From the NCBI GenBank assembly GCA_035577985.1, contig DATJZY010000019.1, forward strand, positions 1 to 64,000: 64,000 nucleotides of DNA. Reading direction: 5' to 3'. Position numbers and translations under genes: made by a program. Numbering within the stretch: position 1 is the first letter of the stretch; each line of letters starts with the position of its first letter. Positions 41,486-51,160 of this stretch are shown piece by piece. This DNA is from Candidatus Eisenbacteria bacterium. Its GTDB lineage: Bacteria; Desulfobacterota; Binatia; DP-6. The notes beneath the pieces are model-generated. The model ran no database searches. It was given only the letters and a program-made list of their open reading frames with translations, and was not told where the DNA came from.

Positions 41486-43309
41486 TCAGCCGCCGCTCGC
41501 CGCGAGGGTCGGGTCGAGCACGAAGCCGGACCCGAGGTCGCCCGCACGGCGCAGGCGGAGGGCCGGGTTCGGGAATGGCGTGCAGGGCAGGGGTGCGTCC
41601 CAGCACGACTGCGCGACCTCGGGCACGTTGACGACGAGGCCCGACGCGAGAGTGACCGGATGCACGCGCGGGGCCGCGGCTTCCTCGAAGTCGTGCAGGT
41701 CGCGCCACAGCGGGCGCCCGTGCGCGACCGGCAGCCACGCGAGCGCGAGGGCGCCCACCGCGGCGAGCGCGCAGAACGCTCGTCCCAGGTCGTGGCGGCG
41801 GCCGCGCGCGACCAGCACCACGGCCTCGGCGGCGAGGATCCAGATCGACGCGCCGACGTAGCGCGCGAGCCGCCCTGCGATGAAGCAGTACAGCGCGGAG
41901 ACGATCGGCGGGACGACGATCAGCGCGGAGAGGTACGGAGCAGGTCGCACGCTGCGACGAGCGGTCGCCAACCGCACGACCAGGGCGACGGCGAGCGCCA
42001 CTGCTGCGATCGTCGCCGGCACGACGACGTCGCGCTCGCGCCAACCGAAACGCTCGAGCACGACCAGGAACCACGCCGGCTGCCGGAACGGCGCCGACCA
42101 GGGCACCTCGAACATGTAGGGCCCGAGCACCTCGGCCGCGGCGGCCGGCGGGAGCCGCCAGGGGACGTCGACGCCGCCGACGAGGCTCGGGAACGCCGGA
42201 TATCCCGTGAGGACGACGCCGCGGATCGTCCACGGCACGAGACCCAGGAGCGCGATCCCGAAACCCGCCGCGACGACCCGCGCGACGGCGCGCAGCGGCG
42301 GGCGATCGTGCACGAGCGCGAACAGAACGCCGACCACGACGCTCGCCACCGCGAGGCCCGCGAAGCTGAGCTTCACCGTGATCCCGGCCGCCGCGAGGGC
42401 GACGAGCGCGAGGAGCCGCCCGGCACTCGTGGCGCCGCGTGCCCACGCCGCGCCGGCGCCGGCCGACGGCGATCGCGTGAGCAGCGCCACCACCTCGCCC
42501 GAGAGCACGATACCGAGACCGAAGACCGCCGCGTCCGGGGACGGACTGGTGAGATTGATGCCCAGCGCGAGGTCGGCGACGGCCGGGATCAGCAATGCGT
42601 AGAAGAGATCCACGGGCGCGACGTCCCGCCGTCCCAGGACGCGGGCGGCGCCGAGCAGCGCGCGCCCGAAGAGGATCAGCACGAGGATGCCGTTCGCAAC
42701 GTGGTGCGAGCGATGCGCGAGCGGGCCCCACTCGAGCATGGCGGTGTAGAGGAACGACGACTGGTTGTCGCCGAGCGCGAAGAAGAGGTTTCCGAGCCCG
42801 GGAACGATCGGACGCTCGACGAGCCAGCGGATGGTCGGGACGTGGTAGAGCCCGCTGTCGCCGTGCTGCGGACCGCCCTGGGCGAGGTTCGAGAGCCACC
42901 ACGTGACGGCGAGACCCAGGGCGACGGCGGCGACGGCTCGGAGCGGCCGGCGTGCGAGGTCGCGCAGCGGGCGCCGGGCGCATGCCGCGAATCCGGCGAC
43001 GCCGAGCGCGGCGACGACGAGGGGCGCACGGGGTTGGACCGGCGCGGCGAGCTGCCACAGCTCCAGGACGAAGACCGCGGCGGCCCAGCCGAGCCAGAAG
43101 GCGAGCAGCAGGCGATCGGCGCCCTCGTCCGGCACGCGGAGGATCCGTGCCACGGCGAGGCCCATACCACCGAAGACGACTGCCAGGACCATCCAGGCGG
43201 CGGCGATCACGATCTGTGCGGCGCTGACGATCGCTCCCCCGTTCGGGGGGCTCGCAAGCCCGGCCATCGCCACGGGAGGCGTGTAGCGGGGGACGCCCCG
43301 ACTTACCAT
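41486..43309 (-). CDS. Polytopic membrane protein, GT-C-like
   Basis: About 607 residues with 11-12 predicted helices. A conserved-looking outside loop holds QHGDSGLYHVPTIRWLVE, with the Asp after the first helix block reminiscent of GT-C glycosyltransferases; NQSSFLYTAMLEWG follows. Two ATG starts fit: 43309, with AAAGG seven bases upstream (used here), and 43267, which trims 14 residues. The C-terminal end is a soluble periplasmic segment. Glycan assembly is the best guess; it could instead be an uncharacterised polysaccharide exporter. Confidence 0.7.
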   Translation of the reverse strand: MVSRGVPRYTPPVAMAGLASPPNGGAIVSAAQIVIAAAWMVLAVVFGGMGLAVARILRVPDEGADRLLLAFWLGWAAAVFVLELWQLAAPVQPRAPLVVAALGVAGFAACARRPLRDLARRPLRAVAAVALGLAVTWWLSNLAQGGPQHGDSGLYHVPTIRWLVERPIVPGLGNLFFALGDNQSSFLYTAMLEWGPLAHRSHHVANGILVLILFGRALLGAARVLGRRDVAPVDLFYALLIPAVADLALGINLTSPSPDAAVFGLGIVLSGEVVALLTRSPSAGAGAAWARGATSAGRLLALVALAAAGITVKLSFAGLAVASVVVGVLFALVHDRPPLRAVARVVAAGFGIALLGLVPWTIRGVVLTGYPAFPSLVGGVDVPWRLPPAAAAEVLGPYMFEVPWSAPFRQPAWFLVVLERFGWRERDVVVPATIAAVALAVALVVRLATARRSVRPAPYLSALIVVPPIVSALYCFIAGRLARYVGASIWILAAEAVVLVARGRRHDLGRAFCALAAVGALALAWLPVAHGRPLWRDLHDFEEAAAPRVHPVTLASGLVVNVPEVAQSCWDAPLPCTPFPNPALRLRRAGDLGSGFVLDPTLAASGG

Positions 43310-43370
43310 CGACGGACCTTTGCGATACGCCCGGGACGGGATATCGATTTCCCCCCGAGGGAGGACCGAC

Positions 43371-44846
43371 ATGTCCGTTCGTTCGAGGCGGCGTCTCGTC
43401 GCCGTAGTGGCACCCGTCTGCGCGCTGTTGCTCGCCCGTGCGGCGTCGGCCCAGGTGCCGACGCCGACCGTCGAGGGTCCGATCACGTCGCCGGGAGCGA
43501 TCTTTCTGCAGGCGACGAGCTTCGATCCGGCGCAGGTCGGCTACGTGCAGGAGGAGTACTTCATCTCGGGGACTGCGAGCGCCTTCACGAACGTCGGCCC
43601 GCTCGGGCTCGACGGCAAGTGGACCGTGACGCCCGGTGCGACCGCGCCGTACAAGACGCGTGTCGTCGTCTTCCGCCCGATCGACCGCAAGAAGTTCAAC
43701 GGCACCGTAATCGTCGAGTGGCTCAACGTGAGCGGCGGCGTCGATGCCTCGCCCGACTGGACGCAAGGGCACACGGCGCTCATCCGGGACGGATTCGCCT
43801 GGGTCGGCGTGTCGGCGCAATACGTGGGCGTCGAGGGCGGCCCGGGTCTCGTCAACGTGATCAGCCTTCCCCTCAAGACGGCGAACCCGGCGCGCTACGG
43901 GACGCTGAGCCATCCCGGCGACAGCTTCTCGTACGACATCTTTTCCCAGGCGGGATCGCTGGCGCGCCCCGCCGCGAACCAGCGGATTCTCGGCGATCTC
44001 AAGGTGAAGCGCGTGATCGCCGCGGGGGAGTCGCAGTCGGCTTTTCGGATGGTGAACTACATCGATGCGATCCATCCGATCGCCCACCTCTTCGATGGCT
44101 ACTTCGTCCACAGCCGCTTCGCCTTCGGTGCACCTCTCTCCGAAGCGCCCCAGCCGGCGATCAACCCGCCGGGCGCCGCGCAGATCCGGAGCGATCTCGA
44201 CGTTCCGGTGCTCACGCTCGAGACGGAGAGCGACCTCACCTTCCCCGTCGTCGGCTATTTCGCGGCGCGGCAGGAGGACAGCGAGGGATTCCGACTCTGG
44301 GAGGTCGCGGGCACGTCGCACGCCGACTGGTACCTGACCAACGGAACGGCCGACATTGGCAAGACGCCGGATTTCGCCGGCATCGGGCTCACGTCGTCCC
44401 CGGTGCCAGGGATCGTCGACTGCCCTTCAGCGATCAACTCCGGCCCGCAGCACTTCGTCGTGAGCGCCGCGATGGTCGCCCTCGATCGCTGGGTGCGGAC
44501 GGGCAAGCCGCCGAAGTCGGCGCCGCGCCTCGAGGTTGCCGCCGGTCCGCCGCCGGCGATCACGAGGGACGCGAACGGCAACGCGCTCGGCGGCATTCGC
44601 ACGCCACAGGTCGACGTGCCGATCGCGGCGTTCACGGGCAACCAGGGTGGATCGCTCCTCTGCCAGCTCTTCGGTACGACCACGCCCTTCGACGACGCGA
44701 AGCTGGCCGCGCTGTATCCGACCCACAAGGCGTTCATCGCCGCGTACAACAAGGCGATCAAACGGTCGGCCAAGAACGGGTGGATCCTCAAGCCCGATGC
44801 GAAGCTCATGAAGAAGTGGGCGGCCGGGTCGGGCATCGGCGGCTGA
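43371..44846 (+). CDS. Secreted alpha/beta hydrolase-domain protein
   Basis: A 491-residue precursor with signal peptide MSVRSRRRLVAVVAPVCALLLARAASA. The mature part resembles the alpha/beta-hydrolase domain family (PF20091 type): TVIVEWLNVSGGVDASPDW, the nucleophile-elbow-like GESQSAFRMVNYI (G-E-S-Q-S) and a late WEVAGTSHADWYL containing the candidate catalytic His. An ester or lactone hydrolase is likely; the natural substrate is unknown. Strong ribosome-binding site GGGAGGA. The gene faces away from the GT-C-like gene at 43309. Confidence 0.82.
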   Translation: MSVRSRRRLVAVVAPVCALLLARAASAQVPTPTVEGPITSPGAIFLQATSFDPAQVGYVQEEYFISGTASAFTNVGPLGLDGKWTVTPGATAPYKTRVVVFRPIDRKKFNGTVIVEWLNVSGGVDASPDWTQGHTALIRDGFAWVGVSAQYVGVEGGPGLVNVISLPLKTANPARYGTLSHPGDSFSYDIFSQAGSLARPAANQRILGDLKVKRVIAAGESQSAFRMVNYIDAIHPIAHLFDGYFVHSRFAFGAPLSEAPQPAINPPGAAQIRSDLDVPVLTLETESDLTFPVVGYFAARQEDSEGFRLWEVAGTSHADWYLTNGTADIGKTPDFAGIGLTSSPVPGIVDCPSAINSGPQHFVVSAAMVALDRWVRTGKPPKSAPRLEVAAGPPPAITRDANGNALGGIRTPQVDVPIAAFTGNQGGSLLCQLFGTTTPFDDAKLAALYPTHKAFIAAYNKAIKRSAKNGWILKPDAKLMKKWAAGSGIGG

Positions 44847-44979
44847 GCACGTTGCCTCGATCGGGGGCACGGCTGCCTTCGATCGCGGCAGTAGTTGGAG
44901 CACGACCCCCGGTAGCTCGATAGTTGGAGGCGGCATACGCCTTGCTCGGTAGGGGTGCGGCCCTTCGCGTGGCCGCCGC

Positions 44980-45450
44980 ATGGAACGCCGAGCCGATACC
45001 CGCTGCTCCCTCGCCTCGATCGCCCTGGCGATCGGCGTCACGCTCGCCGCGGCGGGTCCCGCGGGCGCCGTCGGCTACGCGTCGTTCCTCCGCCGCGAGG
45101 TCGGGATGCGCGCGGCCGAGGCGATCCCCGCGCCGTCGCGGCGCCGGAGCGCCGCACCGCGGTCCACGCACCAGCGCGGCGACGAGAACTCGCGGGCCAC
45201 GAATCCCGGTCACGGTCCGATGGGCGGCAACGCCCTCCTCGCCCAGCAGCACGACGGGCGAAGCCGGCGGCGGATGTCCGACTCGCGTCTCACGTCCGAC
45301 CCGCGCCGGTCGCGTCCCTACCGCGCCGGGCGGATGCCGGAGACGGCGGGCGAGCGGCTCGTCGCTGGCTCGGGCGCCGTCTTCCACGACGCGCACGCAC
45401 CGCCGGCCCTCGCGACCTTCGGGTCCGACGCCGCCGGCCACCGCGCCTAG
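44980..45450 (+). CDS. Possible secreted low-complexity protein
   Basis: A 156-residue open frame starting with a plausible signal peptide (LASIALAIGVTLAAAGPAGA) but with an Arg/Ser/Ala-rich remainder lacking any recognisable fold or motif. It sits 97 bases upstream of the ammonium transporter gene. Coding evidence is weak: no family, and high-GC DNA gives such frames by chance. The upstream gap 44847-44979 contains two TAGTTGGAG sequences (44892-44900 and 44921-44929), which may be regulatory. Confidence 0.35.
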   Translation: MERRADTRCSLASIALAIGVTLAAAGPAGAVGYASFLRREVGMRAAEAIPAPSRRRSAAPRSTHQRGDENSRATNPGHGPMGGNALLAQQHDGRSRRRMSDSRLTSDPRRSRPYRAGRMPETAGERLVAGSGAVFHDAHAPPALATFGSDAAGHRA

Positions 45451-45547
45451 ACGCTCCATCGAGCGGTCTCGCCGGCCCACCCGTGCCGAACGCGCTCGCG
45501 CGCTCGGTCGCTCGGCGACACCCCTTCTCGACAGAGGAGATCCCTCG

Positions 45548-46960
<1,413 letters not shown>

Positions 46961-46981
46961 GCGAGTCGCCACCCCCTTCGC

Positions 46982-48244
46982 TCACGCCGGGGCGGACGCT
47001 TCCGCGAAGCGTCCGTCCTCCTTCGGCGTGAGCTCGCGACGCAGTCGCAACGCCACGAGCGACGCCCCGAGCGGACCCAGGACGAGCGACGCGACCCACA
47101 CGCCCGCCCAGCCGCCGCCGGCGCCGAGGAGGAGCCCCGTGAGCGTCGAGCCGATCGCAGCCCCTGCGCCCCAGCTCATGCTCGCGGTCGCGTTGTAGCG
47201 CCCGCGGATGTGCTCGGGCGCGATGTCGTTGACGAAGCTCGGCGCGACGGGCGACCAGGCCGTCTCGCCGATGCCGAAGACGGTGGTCGCGAGGACCAGC
47301 AGCACGACGGCCGCCGGCGTCCCGGGCACGAGGCCGGCCGAGCCGAAGAGCGCCCAGGCCGCCGCCCAGGTGACGCCGACCAGGGCGAACATGCGCGTCC
47401 GGGAGCGACCCTCGATGAGCCGCAGGACGACGAGCTGCCCGACGACGATGGTCAGCGTGTTGGCCGCGAACTCCCACGCGACGACGCGCACGTCGTGTCC
47501 GGCGTACTGCGTCGTCCACGCCGCGAGCCCGATCTCCACCTGCCCGTAGCCGAAGGTCATGAGGACGAGGCTCATCAAGAGGAAGAGGCGCGCCTTGCGG
47601 TCGCGCAGGACGTCGGCGAACGAGCCCTCGCGCCCGGCGTGCTCGGCGGCCACGTCGACGGCGCGCAAGCGTCCCGCGTGGCGCAGCACCACGAGGAACG
47701 CCCCCGCGAACAGAAAGGGCGCCATCCCCGAGATGCGATAGAGCCGTTCGAAGGTCTCCGGCCGCTCGCGATCGGCGACGTATCCGGCAACGAGGCCGCC
47801 GAGACCGATGCCGAGGTTCAACAACATGAACTGCAGCGCGAAGACGCGCTGCCGTCGCTCCTCGGGCACGAGGCGCGCCACGGTGGTGCCGAGCGCGGGA
47901 AAGATCACGGCGCGTACGACCGGCAGGAGGCCGGCCACGAGGAAGGCCTGCCAGACCTGGGTCACGTCGGCCCAGAGCGCGATGCCGATGCCTTCGAGGC
48001 CGAGACCGGCGGCCGCCGACACCACTGGCCCGACGCGATCGATGATGCGACCTGCGAGCGGGGCGGCGAGGAGCCCGGCGATCGCGCTCGAGGCGATGAT
48101 GAAGCCCGCGGTCTCGGTGGCGAAGCCGCGGACGTCGTGGAGGTAGACGACCAGGAGCGGCAGCACGAGCCCCGTTCCGATCGCGGCGACGAAGTTGCCG
48201 GCCAGCACCCACACGACCGCCGTCCGATGACGGCCGGGCGGCAT
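46982..48244 (-). CDS. MFS exporter
   Basis: A 420-residue, 12-helix major facilitator protein of the drug/multidrug:proton antiporter type. Motif A-like GRIIDRVGPVV follows TM2 (LAGRIIDRVG), and a second GRSRTRMFALVG loop follows TM8. It starts three or so codons after the end of the PhyH-like gene on the same strand, so the two are probably one unit. A TTG at 48259 would overlap that gene; the ATG at 48244 is preferred. Export or uptake of a small hydrophobic compound is likely. Confidence 0.88.
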   Translation of the reverse strand: MPPGRHRTAVVWVLAGNFVAAIGTGLVLPLLVVYLHDVRGFATETAGFIIASSAIAGLLAAPLAGRIIDRVGPVVSAAAGLGLEGIGIALWADVTQVWQAFLVAGLLPVVRAVIFPALGTTVARLVPEERRQRVFALQFMLLNLGIGLGGLVAGYVADRERPETFERLYRISGMAPFLFAGAFLVVLRHAGRLRAVDVAAEHAGREGSFADVLRDRKARLFLLMSLVLMTFGYGQVEIGLAAWTTQYAGHDVRVVAWEFAANTLTIVVGQLVVLRLIEGRSRTRMFALVGVTWAAAWALFGSAGLVPGTPAAVVLLVLATTVFGIGETAWSPVAPSFVNDIAPEHIRGRYNATASMSWGAGAAIGSTLTGLLLGAGGGWAGVWVASLVLGPLGASLVALRLRRELTPKEDGRFAEASAPA

Positions 48245-48251
48245 CGCCGCG

Positions 48252-49067
48252 TCAGCCAACGGGCTCGCCGCTTCGCAGGACCTGGAACTGCCGATCCGGC
48301 GCGTTCGCGGGCTCGCTCGTGCCGTCGTCGCGGACGATGCGCGCACCGTCGGGCGCGAACTGCACGATGTACGCCTTGCGGACGTGCGGCGTTAGATTCG
48401 GCCCGGTCGTGTGCGGCGTCAGCGACGAGAAGACGACGATGCTGCCGGCGCGCGCCGGTACGGGCGTCGCGCCGGGCGGGTCGTGGAGGCACTCCCAGCC
48501 GAGGTCGGTCATCCAGTGCCGCAGCGTCCCGCCGCGGTGCAGGCCGGGCGCGACCCAGGGACAGCCGTTCTCGACCGTCGCGTCGGTGAGCGCAATCCAG
48601 CAGGTGAGATACTGCTGCGGCTCGACGTACGTGTAGCCGTTGTCCTGGTGCCACGGGAAGCGCCGTGACTTCTCGGGCTTCTTGTAGACCGCCTGGTCCC
48701 AGTAGAGGCGCACGTCGGGGCCCACGAGGTCGTGCGCGAGGTCCCGGAAGACGGGCCCCGCGCAGAAGGCGCGCAGGAGCGCCGAGTGCACGACGAGGTG
48801 GACGCTGAACGTGATCGCCTCGGCGTCCGCGATGAAGAGCCGTCCGTCGGGACGGCCGCGCAGGAACTCCGTCACGCGGGCCTCGAACGGGTCGATCTCC
48901 GCCACGACGGCGGCGAGCGTCGCCGCGTCGAACGCGTCCTCGAGCACGAAGAACCCGTCCTCGTCCCAGGCGCGCGCCTGCGCGGCCGTCACGCGTCGAT
49001 ACGGCCCGCCACGCGATCGCCAGGTGAACCGGGTGTTCAGCGCGTGACGCTCGGGCGGCGTGCCCAT
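48252..49067 (-). CDS. Phytanoyl-CoA dioxygenase-like Fe(II)/2-oxoglutarate enzyme
   Basis: A 271-residue PhyH-family protein. The iron-binding HxD is in RRFPWHQDNGYTYV (His-Gln-Asp), the distal His in LTPHTTGPN, and the 2-oxoglutarate Arg in HVRKAYIVQFAP. It hydroxylates a carbon next to an acyl or other group using O2 and 2-oxoglutarate. Coupled with an MFS gene (7-base gap), it may make a secondary metabolite that is then exported. The substrate is unknown. Confidence 0.9.
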   Translation of the reverse strand: MGTPPERHALNTRFTWRSRGGPYRRVTAAQARAWDEDGFFVLEDAFDAATLAAVVAEIDPFEARVTEFLRGRPDGRLFIADAEAITFSVHLVVHSALLRAFCAGPVFRDLAHDLVGPDVRLYWDQAVYKKPEKSRRFPWHQDNGYTYVEPQQYLTCWIALTDATVENGCPWVAPGLHRGGTLRHWMTDLGWECLHDPPGATPVPARAGSIVVFSSLTPHTTGPNLTPHVRKAYIVQFAPDGARIVRDDGTSEPANAPDRQFQVLRSGEPVG

Positions 49068-49081
49068 GGGGTCCGCTCCCA

Positions 49082-49143
49082 GCTACAGCTCGGGGCTCGA
49101 CGGCGCGTCGCCGCACGCAAGGACGCCGCGCACCGTCGACTCA
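49082..49143. repeat. Decayed copy of the gltD 3' end
   Basis: Bases 49082-49103 repeat 51160-51181 exactly (the last codons and stop of gltD), and 49107-49143 resembles a later part of the gltD end (CGCGTCGCCGCA ... GCACCGTCGACT). Intervening gltD sequence is missing. The PHM-like and four-Cys genes lie between this relic and intact gltD. It looks like a scar of duplication or insertion. The rest of the 305-base gap 49068-49372 has no gene. Confidence 0.65.
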
Positions 49144-49372
49144 TGGGCCATCGGGCGACGCTACGGCGGCGACGGGCAGGGGTCAACCGCGCGAAGAACG
49201 AGGCGATCCGGCCCGATCCGGTCGCCTCCCGGGGCTCCGATCCGCTCGCACCGGCGCCGTCGGCCGTGCCGCGACGCAATTCGTGCCGGACGCCGGCACG
49301 TCGTGCCGTCGATCGTAACGCCTCAGGAAGTGTCCGTCCCTTTGGCGGCGACGGAGCGAATGGGAGGTGCCG

Positions 49373-50533
49373 ATGACCTTCTTCGATTCCAGGGTCCGAC
49401 GTCGCGTCGGGAATACGGCGGTCCTCGGCCTCGTCTGCGCGCTTTCCCTCGACGTCGCCGGCGCGGCGTCGACGCCGCACGGGCCGTGTGCGGCCGCCAA
49501 GCTGAAGGCGGCCGCCAAGAAAACGGCGGCGAAGCTCAAGTGCTATTCGGGTGCCATCAAGCGCGCCCGCGCGGTCGACCTCGGCTGCCTGCTCGAGGCC
49601 GAGCAGAAGTTCGGGGCCGCCGTCGCGAAGGCCGAGGCGAAGGGCGGGTGCATCGCGACCGGCGACGCGGACGCTGTCGAGGGCGACGTCGACGTCGGCG
49701 TCGGAACGGTCGTGGCCGACGAGCCCGGCGGCCCGGGCGGCGACTGGGTGGCGTTGGTCGGACGCGCCTGGTCGATGCCGGCGGGGAGGGAAGCTTACCG
49801 ATGCCGGCGCATCCGGATCGGATCGGACATGTACATCAGGGCCTTCCGCCCGGTGTCGCCGCCCGGCGTGTTTGCGATGTTCGTCACCGTATCGCCGTCC
49901 ACGTCCTCGCCGCTCGGCGACTACGACTGCAATGCAGGGTCGCTCGATCAACGGCTCATCTACGCGTCGGGCATAGGAACGGGCGACTTCGAGTTCCCGC
50001 TCGACGTCGGCGTGCAGCTCCACGCCGGCGACTACGTGAACCTGAACCTGTTCCTCGCCAACGCCGACCCCGATCCAGCCGACGGGATCGCGGGCGTCCT
50101 CGCGCGCACGGGATCGGCAGCGACCGTGCACCAGGACGCGACGATGCTGCTCGCCGGGACGTTCAACATCGGCATTCCCAGTGACGGCCAGCCGCATACG
50201 GCCGGCGGAGGGTGCGTCTGGGAACACGAGAGCCAGCTCGTCGGGGTCTGGCCGCATCTGCATTCCCGCGGCACGCACGTGGAGATGACGATCACGCATG
50301 GCGCGTCACCGACCACCGTGCTCGACCAGCCGTACGTGCTCGACCAGCAACCCATCATCCCGACGTCGTTCGCGCTCCATACGAGCGACTCCGTTCAGAC
50401 GACGTGCACGTACGTCAACGACACCGGACACACCATCTTCTTCGGGGAGTCCTCTGGGGCGGAGCAGTGCTTCGTCGGGATGTACGTGTGGCCTTCGGAC
50501 GGCCTCTCGATGTTCGACTGCGCATCAAACTGA
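49373..50533 (+). CDS. Secreted four-Cys module plus degenerate type II copper monooxygenase-like domain
   Basis: A 386-residue precursor (signal peptide within the first 33 residues). Residues about 38-120 form a helical module with four Cys spaced C-x17-C-x14-C-x20-C, also present in the next gene. The rest resembles the two-domain PHM/DBM copper monooxygenase fold: RCRRIRIGSDMYIRAFRPVSPPG, then GVWPHLHSRGTHVEMTI with His295-x-His297, then CTYVNDTGH and ESSGAEQCF. The usual double-His and His of the CuH site are absent, and the CuB-site Met position reads Gln365 (AEQC instead of EMC). Likely non-catalytic or altered. Ribosome-binding site GGGAGG. Confidence 0.75.
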   Translation: MTFFDSRVRRRVGNTAVLGLVCALSLDVAGAASTPHGPCAAAKLKAAAKKTAAKLKCYSGAIKRARAVDLGCLLEAEQKFGAAVAKAEAKGGCIATGDADAVEGDVDVGVGTVVADEPGGPGGDWVALVGRAWSMPAGREAYRCRRIRIGSDMYIRAFRPVSPPGVFAMFVTVSPSTSSPLGDYDCNAGSLDQRLIYASGIGTGDFEFPLDVGVQLHAGDYVNLNLFLANADPDPADGIAGVLARTGSAATVHQDATMLLAGTFNIGIPSDGQPHTAGGGCVWEHESQLVGVWPHLHSRGTHVEMTITHGASPTTVLDQPYVLDQQPIIPTSFALHTSDSVQTTCTYVNDTGHTIFFGESSGAEQCFVGMYVWPSDGLSMFDCASN

Positions 50534-50541
50534 GGGACGCC

Positions 50542-51114
50542 ATGACGAGAGCACTTCGCGTAGCAGGCCCGGTCCTCTTCGTTCTCCTCGCGACACGTGC
50601 GGCCATCCCGGCCACGCCCGCCGACACGTGCGCGGCCGCCAAGCTCACAGCCGCCGGCAAGAAGGTCGTCGCCAAGCTCGCCTGCTGGGGCAAGGCCGTC
50701 AAGAGCGGCCTCGTGGCCGACGACGCCTGTCTCGCGAAAGCCGAGCAGAAGTTCACGACGGCGTTCGCTGCGGCCGAGGCGAAGGGCGGCTGCCGCACGA
50801 TCGGCGACGCGACGCAGGTCGAAGGTCACGTCGACGACCTGGTCGCCATGCTCGTCGCCGACGAGCCCGGGGATTGCGGCGAGACCGGCGATGCGTGCGA
50901 CCCGGCGGCGTGCTGTCCCGAGCTCGTGTGCGACACGTCGGCGGGGCCGCCGACCTGTCAGACCTCGACCACGACGACGACGGTCACCACGACGACCCTG
51001 GTGCCCTGCGCGCTCTCTCTATCGTGCGGAGGAAGCTGTCCGTCCGGCCTGCACTGCATCGCCCAGGGGGCGTTTCCGCCGTTCACCTGCACTTGCGCTC
51101 CCGATCCCAAGTAG
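50542..51114 (+). CDS. Secreted Cys-rich protein sharing the four-Cys module
   Basis: A 190-residue precursor with signal peptide (VAGPVLFVLLATRAAIPATPA), then the same module as the previous gene (C-x17-C-x14-C-x20-C; AEQKF...AEAKGGC in both), followed by GDACDPAACCPELVC, a Thr-rich linker and a second Cys cluster (CGGSCPSGLHC ... FTCTC). Extracellular, probably disulfide-rich. Starts eight bases after the previous stop, so the two form one unit. Its 3' end faces gltD with a 46-base gap that includes a short inverted repeat (GCTACG/CGTAGC). Confidence 0.8.
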   Translation: MTRALRVAGPVLFVLLATRAAIPATPADTCAAAKLTAAGKKVVAKLACWGKAVKSGLVADDACLAKAEQKFTTAFAAAEAKGGCRTIGDATQVEGHVDDLVAMLVADEPGDCGETGDACDPAACCPELVCDTSAGPPTCQTSTTTTTVTTTTLVPCALSLSCGGSCPSGLHCIAQGAFPPFTCTCAPDPK

Positions 51115-51160
51115 CCGCGAGGGCCGGTGCTACGGACACGAGGTCGTAGCGCGTTCGCGG

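Noticed and set aside
44892-44929. Repeated TAGTTGGAG upstream of the amt region
   Set aside because: Two nine-base copies 29 bases apart are not enough to claim an operator; noted only in the neighbouring entry.
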